Source: Myxococcota bacterium (GTDB taxonomy: Bacteria; Myxococcota_A; UBA9042; DTJE01). Taken from it: DNA of 45,457 nucleotides. Position 1 is the stretch's first letter. Each line of letters begins with the position of its first letter. The notes beneath the pieces are model-generated. The model was not told the DNA's origin. It searched no databases and saw only the letters and a program-made list of their open reading frames with translations. The position numbers were made by a program, and so were the translations under genes. The stretch covers positions 1 through 45,457 of the forward strand of contig JAGOKF010000023.1 of NCBI GenBank assembly GCA_017994695.1, in the 5' to 3' direction. Of this stretch, positions 34,201 through 42,706 are shown in pieces.

Positions 34201-34285
34201 CGGATCTGCGCAGGGGCCGGAGATCCAGTTCCTGGCGGGCGACGTAGGGACCGAAGGCCTGCATCGACAGTTGCAGCGGGATCAT
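31226..34285 (-). CDS. sbcC: Nuclease SbcCD subunit C (ATPase)
   Basis: 1019 aa Rad50-like SMC ATPase. N-terminal half of the ATPase with Walker A GPTGAGKTT (35-43), two long coiled coils separated by the zinc-hook motif CPVC (Cys509, Cys512) almost exactly mid-protein, and a C-terminal half with signature LSGGESF and Walker B ETLFLDEGFGNLD. With SbcD it opens hairpins and protein-blocked DNA ends. Its ATG overlaps the sbcD stop (ATGA at 34285-34282). Full length and intact. Confidence 0.95.
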   Translation of the reverse strand: MIPLQLSMQAFGPYVARQELDLRPLRRSGLFLIHGPTGAGKTTVFDAICYALYGESSGAERTDRQMRSQLAPPDLRTEVEFQFALGDWQYRVWRSPAWEGPGRRGTRRALPAEATMHRRAASGNDAWAVMATGDRKVTEAVQRTMGFTAAEFRQVILIPQGRFRSLLVADAREREGILGNLFDTAIYRRIQEDLKNLAAQWRSEYRVLEERQKTLLDAGNVPSLADLDRRIEQRGAELEALREALDGFRKRLDEARRACEEGRRIRALFEEHRLASMRLEELQRQQEDVAGLRAALEAARKAESLADLAEGVKERQREALRRSRDLEQAARDLEAARLRRDLARDALERQRGKVPEREEIERRLVVLSELGPRIDLMEQAEREAREARGRLAGIEEEQRRARDRLAALEREQRDLEGRIEALLPIAEDLPRRRMRLERVSRLRVLRKRLAELEAQRIRQESELGVLVSREGLAEAALRNARQKHEEAMTRYRHGMASLLAARLVPGTPCPVCGSMDHPAPAPVREDLPEPAMLEEMQREVDEAASAWKSASDEVLRHREQQSALAQRIGDLLLELGEAAGDSLEDIEGQGRAAEKEVREAAGAVEELAGTRTRRQEVDGLARQAREILEGMGTGFQEARTAWDKALAQWEERRNGLPEGMDRSSWQEQTEALQGTVAAMRKALEDAEESLRAASQACTAAETRRAQAEEEARRASSDLEQAEGRFRERLREQGFETIEDWSSARLPAEQTNAWQARVDAWERAVRQAEHEVDRCRRATGNLADPDLAALESAEAEASSLLEAGQRQAAQVESDLERDRDLRNRLRENGTEMAALEDRHRRMEALSEVAEGRNARRQSFHDFVLGLLLDQVLEAANLRLRTMSRGRFQLHRRQAPLDRRSREGLELDVEDAYTGGRRAVQTLSGGESFQAALSLALGLADVVQQRAGGIRLETLFLDEGFGNLDAEAREEAWNHLAALSGQGGRLVGIISHMEDLKALCPDRLEVLPGSGGSTVRFHLSP

Positions 34286-35430
34286 CGGGCATCCTCCCGG
34301 GCTGCGACGGCCCTCTCCACGACGGGGATCAGCAGGGCCTCCGAGGCGTCGTCGATCGGGAGCCCGGTCGCCTCCTCGTGGAATCGCCGGAACAGCGACA
34401 GGGGGTCCAGGCGCAGCACCTCCCGGGAGACGGTGCCTTCCCCGACGGGTCGTTCCATCGAGGTCCACTCCAGGTGCAGCGTGTTCGGGTAGTGCTGCCG
34501 GATCCGACCGATCGCGTCGGGGATTGGCGTCACGTCGGCCAGCACCGCCACGATCAGGTCCTCTCGATCCGGGTCCGCCGCCGCGCGATCCATCACCTCC
34601 TGGAACGTCCCCTGGACCCGTCGCAGCCGCCGACGGGGGCGAAGGGGGACCCGCTCGACCGACGGGGGGCCCGAGGCCGGGATCTCGACCCACAGGAAAC
34701 CCTTCTCGTGGTCCGACTCGGAGATCGAGTAGGCGAGCAGGGACCCGGCGTAGTGGATCCGGGGACCGGGGGACTGGGGACGGTGCAGGTGGCCCAGGGC
34801 CACGTGGTCGAAGCCGTCGAAGAGGGATATGTCCACGGCCCCGCTGCCCCCCACGGTCAGGATCCGTTCCGACTCGCTGGCAGTCCCCCCCTGGACGAAG
34901 GCGTGCCCGGCCAGGACCGTCCGGACCCCGGGGACCTGCCGTTCGCGGATCCCTTCCAGCACGATCTCCATGGCCGCCTGGTGGCCCCGCAGATCGTCCC
35001 GGCCGAGGCCCTCGCGAACCCGCTCGGGGTCCAGGTAGGGCAGGGCGAACAGGTGCACCGGGCCGTGCCCGTCGTCCAGGACGACCGGATCCCGGGCCCG
35101 GCCCGGGTCCCCCGCGATGCGCAGACCCTGGCGTGTCAGGATCCCCGAGCAGAAGGACAGGCGCTCGGGGCTGTCATGGTTGCCGGCCAGCAGCACCACG
35201 GCCAGCTGCAGGTCCAGCACCAGCCGGGACAGCACCTCGTCCAGCAGTTCCACCGCGGCCGCCGGCGGGTCCGCCCGGTCGTAGATGTCCCCCGTGACCA
35301 GGACCAGGTCGGGCCGCCGCTGCTCCGCGTGCGCCACCAGCTGTTCCAGCACGAACCGCTGGTCTTCCAGCAGGTCCAGGCCGCCCAATCGTCTTCCCAG
35401 GTGCCAGTCGCCCGTCTGGAGGATCCGCAT
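34282..35430 (-). CDS. sbcD: Nuclease SbcCD subunit D (phosphoesterase)
   Basis: 382 aa Mre11-like metallophosphoesterase. Metal-binding motifs in order: GDWHLGR (Asp8, His10), GDIYDR, GNHDSPERL, GHAF and GHLHRPQ. The C-terminal capping domain is present. Forms the SbcCD nuclease with the overlapping downstream gene. The ATG follows a purine-rich AAGGAA. Confidence 0.95.
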   Translation of the reverse strand: MRILQTGDWHLGRRLGGLDLLEDQRFVLEQLVAHAEQRRPDLVLVTGDIYDRADPPAAAVELLDEVLSRLVLDLQLAVVLLAGNHDSPERLSFCSGILTRQGLRIAGDPGRARDPVVLDDGHGPVHLFALPYLDPERVREGLGRDDLRGHQAAMEIVLEGIRERQVPGVRTVLAGHAFVQGGTASESERILTVGGSGAVDISLFDGFDHVALGHLHRPQSPGPRIHYAGSLLAYSISESDHEKGFLWVEIPASGPPSVERVPLRPRRRLRRVQGTFQEVMDRAAADPDREDLIVAVLADVTPIPDAIGRIRQHYPNTLHLEWTSMERPVGEGTVSREVLRLDPLSLFRRFHEEATGLPIDDASEALLIPVVERAVAAREDAR

Positions 35431-35666
35431 TTCCTTCCCCTTCCTGGAACCGGCCAGATTGTCGCACGAGGGTGGGACGACGGCAGCACGGGACGGTCGC
35501 TACCCGGGGATCGCCATCGCGGGTCGGCGATTCCCTCGGCGGGCCCGGGGACGCGGCCGGGCCGCGACCCGGCAATCCTCCGGGGAGGCGTCGGGATGTC
35601 TTCGGCAATGGAACCGGGCGCCCGGGTGTGGTACATCGGGGATGGTCCCCTTTCCGGGCAAGGCGC

Positions 35667-36566
35667 ATGGATCGCAGGACGTTCTTGCAGAAGGCGGTGA
35701 TCGCCGGGCTGTGGCCGATGGCGGCGTTCTCCAGTTGTGCCGGGGCATCCCGGCGGAAGGGGGGGACCCTCGGGGAACCCGCCCTGGACGAGGTGCTGGC
35801 CGCCGGCGCCCGGACCATGTGGGTCGCGGCCCATCCCGACGACGAGTGCTTCCCGGGGGGGCTCCTGGCGCGGTCCTCGATCCATTACGGCAATCCCCTG
35901 GCCTTCGTCGTGATGACCCGCGGCGACGGCGGCGAGTGCTGCCGGCCCGAGGGGTGCGAGCCGGACCTCGCGACCGTCCGGGGGCAGGAAATGGCCCGGG
36001 TCGCCCGGATGTACCGCGCCCGCCTGTACCATCACCGCTACTGGAACGCCCCCCTTCCCGTGTCGTCCTTCCCGCCCCGCCGGGAGATCCTGGCCCGGTG
36101 GAGGGCCCAGGGCGATCCCCTCCGGGACATCGTCACCGCCATCCGGGACTTCCGTCCCGACCTGCTGGTCACCTTCGACCCCTTCGTCGGGGCCACCGGG
36201 CACCCCGAGCACCAACTGACCGCCCGCCTGGCCGTCCTGGCGGTCCGCCAGGCCTCCGATCCGGCCGTCGAGACCCCGGGCCTCGCCCCCCACCGGGTCG
36301 CCCGGACGCTGTTGCAGCAGAACCGCTTCTGGGTCTTCCGGCTCGGCGGCGGAGGGGACCCCGGGCCGGTCACGGACACCTTCGACGCCTCGCTCCCTGC
36401 CGCCCCGGGTCTCTCCTGCGCGGACTTCATGGCCGAGGCGACGCGCCTGCACCGGACCCAGGAAAACGACATGGCCATGGTCCGGCGGGTGAAGTCCGCG
36501 GGCTTCCTGACGCTTCACTTCCGGCGGGTGGACCCCTGGAGGGACTTCTTCGACCCCGAGGAGTGA
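35667..36566 (+). CDS. Tat-exported PIG-L family deacetylase, probable lipoprotein
   Basis: 299 aa. The N-terminus MDRRTFLQKAVIAGLW is a twin-arginine export signal, followed by a likely lipidation cysteine in FSSC (about residue 24). ATG 35667 is chosen for this reason, though the frame is open for 65 further codons upstream. The enzyme core has AHPDDE and GHPEHQ, the zinc site of PIG-L deacetylases, so unlike its paralogue at 22151 it acts outside the cytoplasm. After the first motif comes GGECCRPEGCEPD, an unusual cysteine cluster. Substrate unknown; exported carbohydrate is plausible. Confidence 0.85.
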   Translation: MDRRTFLQKAVIAGLWPMAAFSSCAGASRRKGGTLGEPALDEVLAAGARTMWVAAHPDDECFPGGLLARSSIHYGNPLAFVVMTRGDGGECCRPEGCEPDLATVRGQEMARVARMYRARLYHHRYWNAPLPVSSFPPRREILARWRAQGDPLRDIVTAIRDFRPDLLVTFDPFVGATGHPEHQLTARLAVLAVRQASDPAVETPGLAPHRVARTLLQQNRFWVFRLGGGGDPGPVTDTFDASLPAAPGLSCADFMAEATRLHRTQENDMAMVRRVKSAGFLTLHFRRVDPWRDFFDPEE

Positions 36567-36572
36567 GCGGGG

Positions 36573-38285
36573 TCAGCGGACCTCTGCGACGAAGGCCTCG
36601 GGGCCCAGGGGCCGGCCCGTCGCCCGGCGGACGAAGTCGGGCCACTCCCAGCGCATGCCCGGCCGGAAGACCTCGTCGGCGAAGAACTTCCCGAAGTCCT
36701 TGCGGCCCCGGAACGACAGGGTCGCCGAGGGACCCCGGTGGCCCGAAATCTCCACCAGCCGGGCCCGCAGTTGCGCCGCGAACAGTTCCCCCAGCAGGTA
36801 GTTGTGGTAGTACACCGGGGCGATCGTGAAGTGGGGCTTCGCCGCCCAGTCCGGCAGGTCCCGGCCCGCGGGGCGACGCAGGTGCTGGAGCCGCTCGACC
36901 AGGTCGTACCAGAGCCGGTTCAGGTCCCGGCCCGGGTCCTCGTAGAGGGCCTTTTCGAACCGGAACATCACCATGTCCCACCGGGCGAACAGCAGTTGTT
37001 CCCGCTTCCGCTGTTCGTACAGCGCCTCGGCCGCCGCCTCGGCCCGGGCCCGGTCCACCCCCGCGTAGTCCACCATCCAGGTCGGGTTCTGGCCCAGGGC
37101 CCCGAACAGCATCGCCACCCCCTCGGTGGTCAGGATGTGGGCCGAGTCCCGGAGCACCCAGGGCAGGGAGGGGTCGTTGTAGGCCGCGTACACCGCGTGC
37201 CCCGCCTCGTGGAGCATCGTGTCCATCCAGTCGGCGGTCGGTCGGATGTTCAGCAGCATCCGGACGTCCCCGGCGCGGTCGATGTCCGTGCAGAAGGCGT
37301 GCTGGTCCTTGCCCTCCCGCTCGTAGTAGTCCGACCGGGCGATGATGGAATCCATCGGCAGGCCGATGTCGGTGTAGAACCGCTGGGCGATGGCGACGAT
37401 GTCCTCCCGGCGCCGGTTCGCATAGAACTCGTCGGGGTCCACCCGGGCCGAGGGCGGCGCCGCCTGGAAGAAGGGGTTGTCGTAGTGCCAGGGCATCAGG
37501 GCCTCGACGGGCACCTTCAGGCGCGCGGCGACCTCGGCGTCCAGCCTCGCCTTCATCTCCGTGAAGGGGGTTTCCGTCTCCCGTTCCAGGCGGTCGAAGA
37601 TCGCCAGGAGCATCGCCGGGTCGTGCTCCTGCATCCGGATCCGCATCTCCCAGTAGTTCGGGTATCCCAGCATCCCCGCCGCCCGGTTGCGCACCCGGGC
37701 CAGTTCCAGCAGCATCGGACCCACCTTCGCCCCGACCCCCTTCAGGGCCTCCCAGATCGCCTGCCGCCGGGCCGAGTCGGTGGCCTTCTGCAGCAGTTCC
37801 AGCAGTTCGTTGTTGGACCAGGTCCGGCCGTCCAGCGTCGCCCGGTAGGTGTTGAAGGTCTGCTCGATCTCCGACGATCGCCGGACCAGTTCCTCCAGCA
37901 TTTCCGGCGGCAACTGGTTTTCCTGGTAGGCCAGTTTCACGACCTGCAGGGACCGCCGGGTCACCGGGTCGAACCCCTCAGCGGCGGCCAGCAGGCGCAC
38001 CACCGTCCGGTAGGCCTCCCGGTCGCTGTGGAACTTCCGGGTGGCCAGGTCGGCGTCGGCAAAGGCCTCGAAGTCCTCCTTCCGCCCGGTGTTGGCCGCC
38101 TGCCAGTAGGCTTCGGCCGCCTTCTTCTCCAGCACCGCCCGCCGAGCGTTGTAGTCGTCCAGGAAGGCCTTGGCCTCGGCGGCGAGGGCACCCTGCCTCC
38201 CGTCCTCTCGCGCCACCGTCCCCTCCTTCGCGCAGCCCGCCAGCAACGTCGCCACGGCCGCCAGGCCCCACATCGCGGTCTTCAT
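36573..38285 (-). CDS. M2 (ACE-like) zinc dipeptidyl carboxypeptidase, lipoprotein
   Basis: 570 aa. Signal peptide with a textbook lipobox LAGC (Cys18). The mostly helical body carries MLHEAGHAVY with zinc ligands His359 and His363 and catalytic Glu360, and the third ligand Glu388 in LTTEGVA. The sequence around 60-290 (AYWQAANTG, EIEQTFNTYRAT, PWHYDNPFF) matches bacterial peptidase M2/M3-like enzymes. It probably trims dipeptides from peptides in the periplasm. GGAGGAGG precedes the ATG. M3 family is the alternative label. Confidence 0.87.
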   Translation of the reverse strand: MKTAMWGLAAVATLLAGCAKEGTVAREDGRQGALAAEAKAFLDDYNARRAVLEKKAAEAYWQAANTGRKEDFEAFADADLATRKFHSDREAYRTVVRLLAAAEGFDPVTRRSLQVVKLAYQENQLPPEMLEELVRRSSEIEQTFNTYRATLDGRTWSNNELLELLQKATDSARRQAIWEALKGVGAKVGPMLLELARVRNRAAGMLGYPNYWEMRIRMQEHDPAMLLAIFDRLERETETPFTEMKARLDAEVAARLKVPVEALMPWHYDNPFFQAAPPSARVDPDEFYANRRREDIVAIAQRFYTDIGLPMDSIIARSDYYEREGKDQHAFCTDIDRAGDVRMLLNIRPTADWMDTMLHEAGHAVYAAYNDPSLPWVLRDSAHILTTEGVAMLFGALGQNPTWMVDYAGVDRARAEAAAEALYEQRKREQLLFARWDMVMFRFEKALYEDPGRDLNRLWYDLVERLQHLRRPAGRDLPDWAAKPHFTIAPVYYHNYLLGELFAAQLRARLVEISGHRGPSATLSFRGRKDFGKFFADEVFRPGMRWEWPDFVRRATGRPLGPEAFVAEVR

Positions 38286-38375
38286 GGTCTCCCTCCTCCG
38301 CGGACATCGACGATGCCCGTGCCACCACGGCGCCATCCCCTGGGGAACACCGCCCGGGACCGGGCCGCCGGGCCG

Positions 38376-38404
38376 AGTCTGAATCGGGCGGGGAGGGGTG
38401 TCAA
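38376..38404 (-). promoter_or_regulatory. Promoter of the M2 peptidase gene
   Basis: Minus-strand TTGACA (38404-38399), 17 nt spacer, CAGACT (38381-38376), about 90 nt before the ATG. Confidence 0.45.
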
Positions 38405-38492
38405 CCGAAGCCCCGGCCCGGCGCCGCTGCCTGGTCCTTCGAGGTTCCGGAAGGGAAGGCGTAGCCGCGGGTCCGGCAGGATTCCGGAGGCG

Positions 38493-40682
38493 TCACTTCG
38501 CGGGCTCGGCCAGGGGGATCGTGCGGATCGGGTGGGCCAGGTCGGCCAGGGAGGCCACCTGGAGCTTCACCGGCGCGATGCTATAGACGAAGTCCTCCAT
38601 GAAGACGCTGCGCTTCACCTGGGTGTTGCTCTGGGTCCACCAGACCCCGCAGGCGCTCCAGTAGTCGTCGCCGTGGACCGGTTCCGCGAAGGGGATCCCG
38701 CCCAGCAACTCGAAGCCCTGGTCCAGGGTGACCCGCCAGACCTGCAGGCCGTTGAAGGTCATCGTGGTGCCGTAGTTCCCGTCGTCGCCTCCCTCGCAGA
38801 CGATGATGGGCAGGGCCAGGAGGTTCCTCGACGGGAAGTAGTTGAAGGCCAGGTGGTCCAGCGCCGCGTCGGACGAACTGCCCCGGGTCCCGATCACCTG
38901 CCTGTGCACCAGGCTCGGTCGGGTCAGGTCGGTCACGTCAAAGACCTGGAGCATCAGCCCGTCGAAATACGCGAAGTCCCCGTGGTCGTCGGCGTCGAAG
39001 CCGATGCTGAGCAGGTGGCCGTCGTCCAGGAAGTGCATGTAGGTCGAGTAGCCGGGGATCTTCAGTTCGCCCAGGATGCGGGGATTTCCGGGGTCCGACA
39101 GGTCGAAGGCGAAGAGGGGGTCGGTCTTCTTGAACGTCACCAGGAAGCCCTTGTCGCCCTCGAACCGGGCCGACCGGATGTCCTCGGTCGGGGCGATGTG
39201 ATCCACCATGCCGACCACGACCAGTTCGCCGTCCTTCTCCCTCAGCACGGACAGCGTGCTGTGGACGTTCGGGTCGGGGACGTGTCCCAGCGTGGTGGCG
39301 ATCCGCAGGTCGCCCCGGTGCTCGTCCATCGAGAACTGGTTCAGCACCCGGCCCTTCACGGCGCCGCTGCCCCGGTAGGTGGTCCTGGCGCCCCCGTCCC
39401 CGAAGGCGAACTTGTGGACCGTGGTGGCCTCGAAGGCCCCCTCTCCCTCGTCGAAGTACCAGGGCCCCATCTCCTGCCGGTAGTGCCGCTCGGCGACGTA
39501 GAGGGCCTCGGAACTGCCATAGACCGCCCCGGGACGACCGACGATGGTCGAGGCGGCGATGGAGCCCAGTTCGTCCGTCCGGAACGACACCACGGACAGG
39601 AACGACCTCCCGTCCCCGGCCTGGCTCAGGTAGAAGCCCTGGCACCCCGACAGGAGGCCCGACTCGGTGACCGGGCCGTCCGGGGTGTGGCGGGTGTCCT
39701 CGATGCCCGGCAGGTAGTCGGTGATGTCCGACTCCTCGATCTTCTTCCGGTTTTCCTCCTTCAGTCCGTCGAACATCGCCCGGATCTGGTCCTCGGTGTA
39801 GGGGATGGGGTCCGCCCCGCAGAAGTTCCAGAGGTCCTTCAGTTCCTCCGGCCAGTAGGAGGTGCCCGGCACGGCGACCTCCGGGAAGACCAGGACCGTG
39901 TGCACCGCCTCGGCGATGCGCCGGGAATTCAGGTAGGACCCGCTGAAGCGAATCTCCCGGAGCAGCCGCCAGTCCTTCCGGTCCCGGGAGGCCTTCAGCA
40001 CGGTGATCTTCAGCCGCTGGTGGTCGCCGGTGAACTCGCAGTCGTACCCGTAGGTGCAGACGCTCGCGCCCTGGTAGGGCATGCCGAGAAATCCACCCAT
40101 CCCGCCCCAGGGGTCCTCGCCCCCCTGGGTCACCGGTCCCAGCCCCGAATAGACCACCGCGATGTCCCCGGCCACATAGAGCCGGGTCGGGGTGCCCTCG
40201 ATGGGCACCTCTGCGACCTTGCGGGTCTCGGCGGCGGGCCAGGCGTCGATCACCTGGAGCCTCCCGTCGGCCAGGATGTAGAGGAACTGGCTGTCGTTCT
40301 TGACGAAGTCCGCCTCGTCGACCCCTTCTTCCTGGGTGTTCGTCGTCGAGTAGTCCTTCGCCCCCTCTCCTGGGTCGTTGCCCCCGGCGGAAGGGGGCAT
40401 CCCCCCGTCCTCCGCGTACCAGCAGAAGCCGTATCCCTGCGTCAGCCACTCGAGGACCATGTCCCGGTTCCGGTCCACGGCCTTCTCCATCGCCGCCATG
40501 GTCTGCCGTCGCAGCAGGTCCAGCACCTCGTCGCACCCCTCGGCCGTCCGGAGCGCCGCGAGGCTTTGCCCCGTGACCGGCGGGTCCGTGACCTCCGGGC
40601 CGTTCCCCGGTGCGGGATCGCACCCCAGGGCCAGCAGCAACACCCACGACCAGCGTGACCGCCTCGCCAGGCATCCGTTCAT
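38493..40682 (-). CDS. Beta-propeller domain lipoprotein
   Basis: 729 aa. Signal peptide with lipobox LALGC (Cys21). The segment YSTTNTQEEGVDEADFVKN (about 111-129) is the hallmark of the secreted beta-propeller domain family found in archaea and bacteria (Beta_propel, PF09826). Blade-like repeats continue through FLYILADGRLQVID, FAFDLSDPGNPRILGELK and LQVFDVTDLTRPSLV. The function of the family is not known. GGAGGAG precedes the ATG. It lies 188 bp downstream of the redox operon on the same strand, separated by a perfect palindrome. Confidence 0.85.
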   Translation of the reverse strand: MNGCLARRSRWSWVLLLALGCDPAPGNGPEVTDPPVTGQSLAALRTAEGCDEVLDLLRRQTMAAMEKAVDRNRDMVLEWLTQGYGFCWYAEDGGMPPSAGGNDPGEGAKDYSTTNTQEEGVDEADFVKNDSQFLYILADGRLQVIDAWPAAETRKVAEVPIEGTPTRLYVAGDIAVVYSGLGPVTQGGEDPWGGMGGFLGMPYQGASVCTYGYDCEFTGDHQRLKITVLKASRDRKDWRLLREIRFSGSYLNSRRIAEAVHTVLVFPEVAVPGTSYWPEELKDLWNFCGADPIPYTEDQIRAMFDGLKEENRKKIEESDITDYLPGIEDTRHTPDGPVTESGLLSGCQGFYLSQAGDGRSFLSVVSFRTDELGSIAASTIVGRPGAVYGSSEALYVAERHYRQEMGPWYFDEGEGAFEATTVHKFAFGDGGARTTYRGSGAVKGRVLNQFSMDEHRGDLRIATTLGHVPDPNVHSTLSVLREKDGELVVVGMVDHIAPTEDIRSARFEGDKGFLVTFKKTDPLFAFDLSDPGNPRILGELKIPGYSTYMHFLDDGHLLSIGFDADDHGDFAYFDGLMLQVFDVTDLTRPSLVHRQVIGTRGSSSDAALDHLAFNYFPSRNLLALPIIVCEGGDDGNYGTTMTFNGLQVWRVTLDQGFELLGGIPFAEPVHGDDYWSACGVWWTQSNTQVKRSVFMEDFVYSIAPVKLQVASLADLAHPIRTIPLAEPAK

Positions 40683-40843
40683 GACGTCTCCTCCCGTTCT
40701 TCCCGGACCGTTTCCGGATCCCCCTCCAGGCCATCGCCGTGCCGGCGGGGCCCATGCCGGCAGGTCTGCAAGGGGGGTGCCACCGCGAAACTCCCGCCAA
40801 TCCGGGTGGTTGTCGATCTCCGGGCCGGTCTCCCCCGGATCGG

Positions 40844-40865
40844 CCCATGACAGGCCTGTCATGGG
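40844..40865. repeat. Perfect 22-bp palindrome after the redox operon
   Basis: CCCATGACAGG (40844-40854) is followed at once by its exact reverse complement CCTGTCATGGG. As RNA it would fold into a 9-bp stem with a GGCC loop just 5 nt after the NrfD-cytochrome stop; as DNA it is an ideal dimer operator about 160 bp before the beta-propeller gene. There is no T tract. Confidence 0.5.
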
Positions 40866-40870
40866 GTGAT

Positions 40871-42703
40871 TCAGGGGGAATTCCGGAGCCGCTGGTCCGG
40901 GCGGAGGGGGTCGAAGGGCTGGACCACGCCCGAGTGGCAGGTGTTGCAGCGGGACAGCACGGGGGCGTCGCCGGCGTGGCCGCCGTCCTGTTCCTGGTGG
41001 CACTTTAGGCAGAGGCCGTGCATCGCGTCCATGTACCCCACCGCCAGCCCGATGTTGGGTGCCCCGGCGGGCTGGAACGCCGCCCCCTCGGGGATCATCG
41101 TCCGGTGGCAGTCCAGGCAGGGCCGGGAGTGTTCCAGGTCCTTGGGCCGGGAGGTGTCCTCGTGGCAGGTCAGGCAGCCCGGTCCCTTGGCCAGGGCATC
41201 CTGGTGCAGGCGGTGGTTGAAGATGCTGACGGGCAGGTGCTCGTCCGAGTGGCACTGGCTGCAGCCGGTGGCGTGGGCCCCGGGCTTCACCATGTGGTGG
41301 CAGTAGGCGCACTTGTCCTTCGTGTCCACGACGTCCAGGTGCATCTTGTGGTCGAACCGAACGCCCTTGTCGTTCCGGTTGCCGTCGATGATCATCACGT
41401 CGTTGTAGCCGGGCCCGTGGACCGCCTGGGCGACCACGGGCCACCCGTTCAGCGCCGACGACGGCAGCATCATCACCGCCAGGGCCGCCCCGGCCACGAA
41501 CATCATCGCGCCCCGGTTCAGCACGGGACGGAACTCCCCGACGCTCGGCAGGCGCTCCCGGGCGTGGCTCATCGGTCCCGCGGGCAGCAGGTGGAACCGC
41601 TCGGCGATGAAGAAGAAGACCAGCGCGGCGCCGGCCACGATGCCCAGGGAGGCGATGAACTCGGTCCACGCCGGGATGTACCGGGTGCCGGTCGTCTCGA
41701 TCATCGCGAGTCCCCCGGCATTGATCCGGTTGAAGACGAACCCGACCACCGTCATGCCCGCGGCGACGGCCAGCCCCTTCATCGATCGACGGCAGGCCGG
41801 GATCGACAGCAGCACCGCGGGGATGATCACGGCGATCAGCATCTCGGCGATGAACAGTTTCGGCCCCAGGCCCGGGTCCAGCACATGGCCCAGGGACCCC
41901 CGCCACGCCAGGTCGCCGATCCGCACCGCGCCGTAGAGCCACAGCACCGGGGCGGCGACCTTCGCCAGGCCCTGCAGCAGGTCCAGTTCGTAGTGCTGCT
42001 CGTAGACCCAGGCCGAGAAGAGGGACTCGGTGGTCACCATCATCAGCCCGAGCCCGACGGCGGACAGGAAGAAGAGGATCGGCAGGATCGGCGAGTACCA
42101 GAGGGGGTCGATCCGGTGGGGCATGATCAGCAGCAGGGATCCCAGGGAGGACTGGTGCAGCGTCGAGAGCATGATCCCGAGGATCACCAGGGGGACCGTC
42201 GCCTTCTTCAGCACGTGGTAGATCCGGGACAGCACCGGGTGCTTCGCCAGTTCCAGCACCACCGGCAGGAACTCCAGCAGCAGCACCGTCAGGTAGAGCA
42301 TCACGCACCAGCCCACCTCGAACAGCGGGGACCTGGGGTTCCAGAAGATGATCAGGTGCCAGATGTGCCAGGGGAGGCCCAGGTCGAAGAGCAGGCCGAC
42401 CACCACCGCCAGGTAGCCCAGGAAGGCCGTCAGCACCGCGGGACGGAGGATGGGACGGTACTGCTCCAGGTGGAAGACGTAGACCGTGGCCGCGATCACG
42501 AAGCCGCCGGCGGCCAGGGCGACCCCGCCCATCACGTCGAAGCCGATCCAGAAGCCCCAGGGCGTCAGGTCCGTCAGGTTCGTGGTGGCGCCCATGCCCC
42601 GCCAGAACCGGAACAGGGCGAAGGAGGCCGCCATTCCGACCAGGAACCACAGCAGCGCCTTCACGTTCTTCAGGCGCCGGGTCTGCAGGGGAGTGTTCGT
42701 CAT
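40871..42703 (-). CDS. NrfD-like quinone subunit fused to a hexaheme cytochrome c
   Basis: 610 aa. Residues about 15-370 form an NrfD/HybB/HmcC-type membrane domain with about ten helices (PWGFWIGFDVMGG near 48, LLEFLPVVLELAK near 142). A further helix (about 398-416) leads to a C-terminal domain with six CxxCH sites at Cys465, 481, 510, 529, 565 and 586 plus spare His for bis-His ligation. Haem attachment needs the periplasm, so the C-terminus is outside. NrfD proteins bind menaquinone and normally hand electrons to a separate cytochrome; here both are one chain. The start is 4 nt after the stop of the ferredoxin gene. No frameshift or stop marks the junction, so it is a true fusion. Confidence 0.9.
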   Translation of the reverse strand: MTNTPLQTRRLKNVKALLWFLVGMAASFALFRFWRGMGATTNLTDLTPWGFWIGFDVMGGVALAAGGFVIAATVYVFHLEQYRPILRPAVLTAFLGYLAVVVGLLFDLGLPWHIWHLIIFWNPRSPLFEVGWCVMLYLTVLLLEFLPVVLELAKHPVLSRIYHVLKKATVPLVILGIMLSTLHQSSLGSLLLIMPHRIDPLWYSPILPILFFLSAVGLGLMMVTTESLFSAWVYEQHYELDLLQGLAKVAAPVLWLYGAVRIGDLAWRGSLGHVLDPGLGPKLFIAEMLIAVIIPAVLLSIPACRRSMKGLAVAAGMTVVGFVFNRINAGGLAMIETTGTRYIPAWTEFIASLGIVAGAALVFFFIAERFHLLPAGPMSHARERLPSVGEFRPVLNRGAMMFVAGAALAVMMLPSSALNGWPVVAQAVHGPGYNDVMIIDGNRNDKGVRFDHKMHLDVVDTKDKCAYCHHMVKPGAHATGCSQCHSDEHLPVSIFNHRLHQDALAKGPGCLTCHEDTSRPKDLEHSRPCLDCHRTMIPEGAAFQPAGAPNIGLAVGYMDAMHGLCLKCHQEQDGGHAGDAPVLSRCNTCHSGVVQPFDPLRPDQRLRNSP

Positions 42704-42706
42704 CGC

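Noticed and set aside
35472-35666. N-terminal extension of the Tat PIG-L deacetylase
   Set aside because: The frame is open, but the twin-arginine signal at 35667 would be buried and the extension has no recognisable domain.
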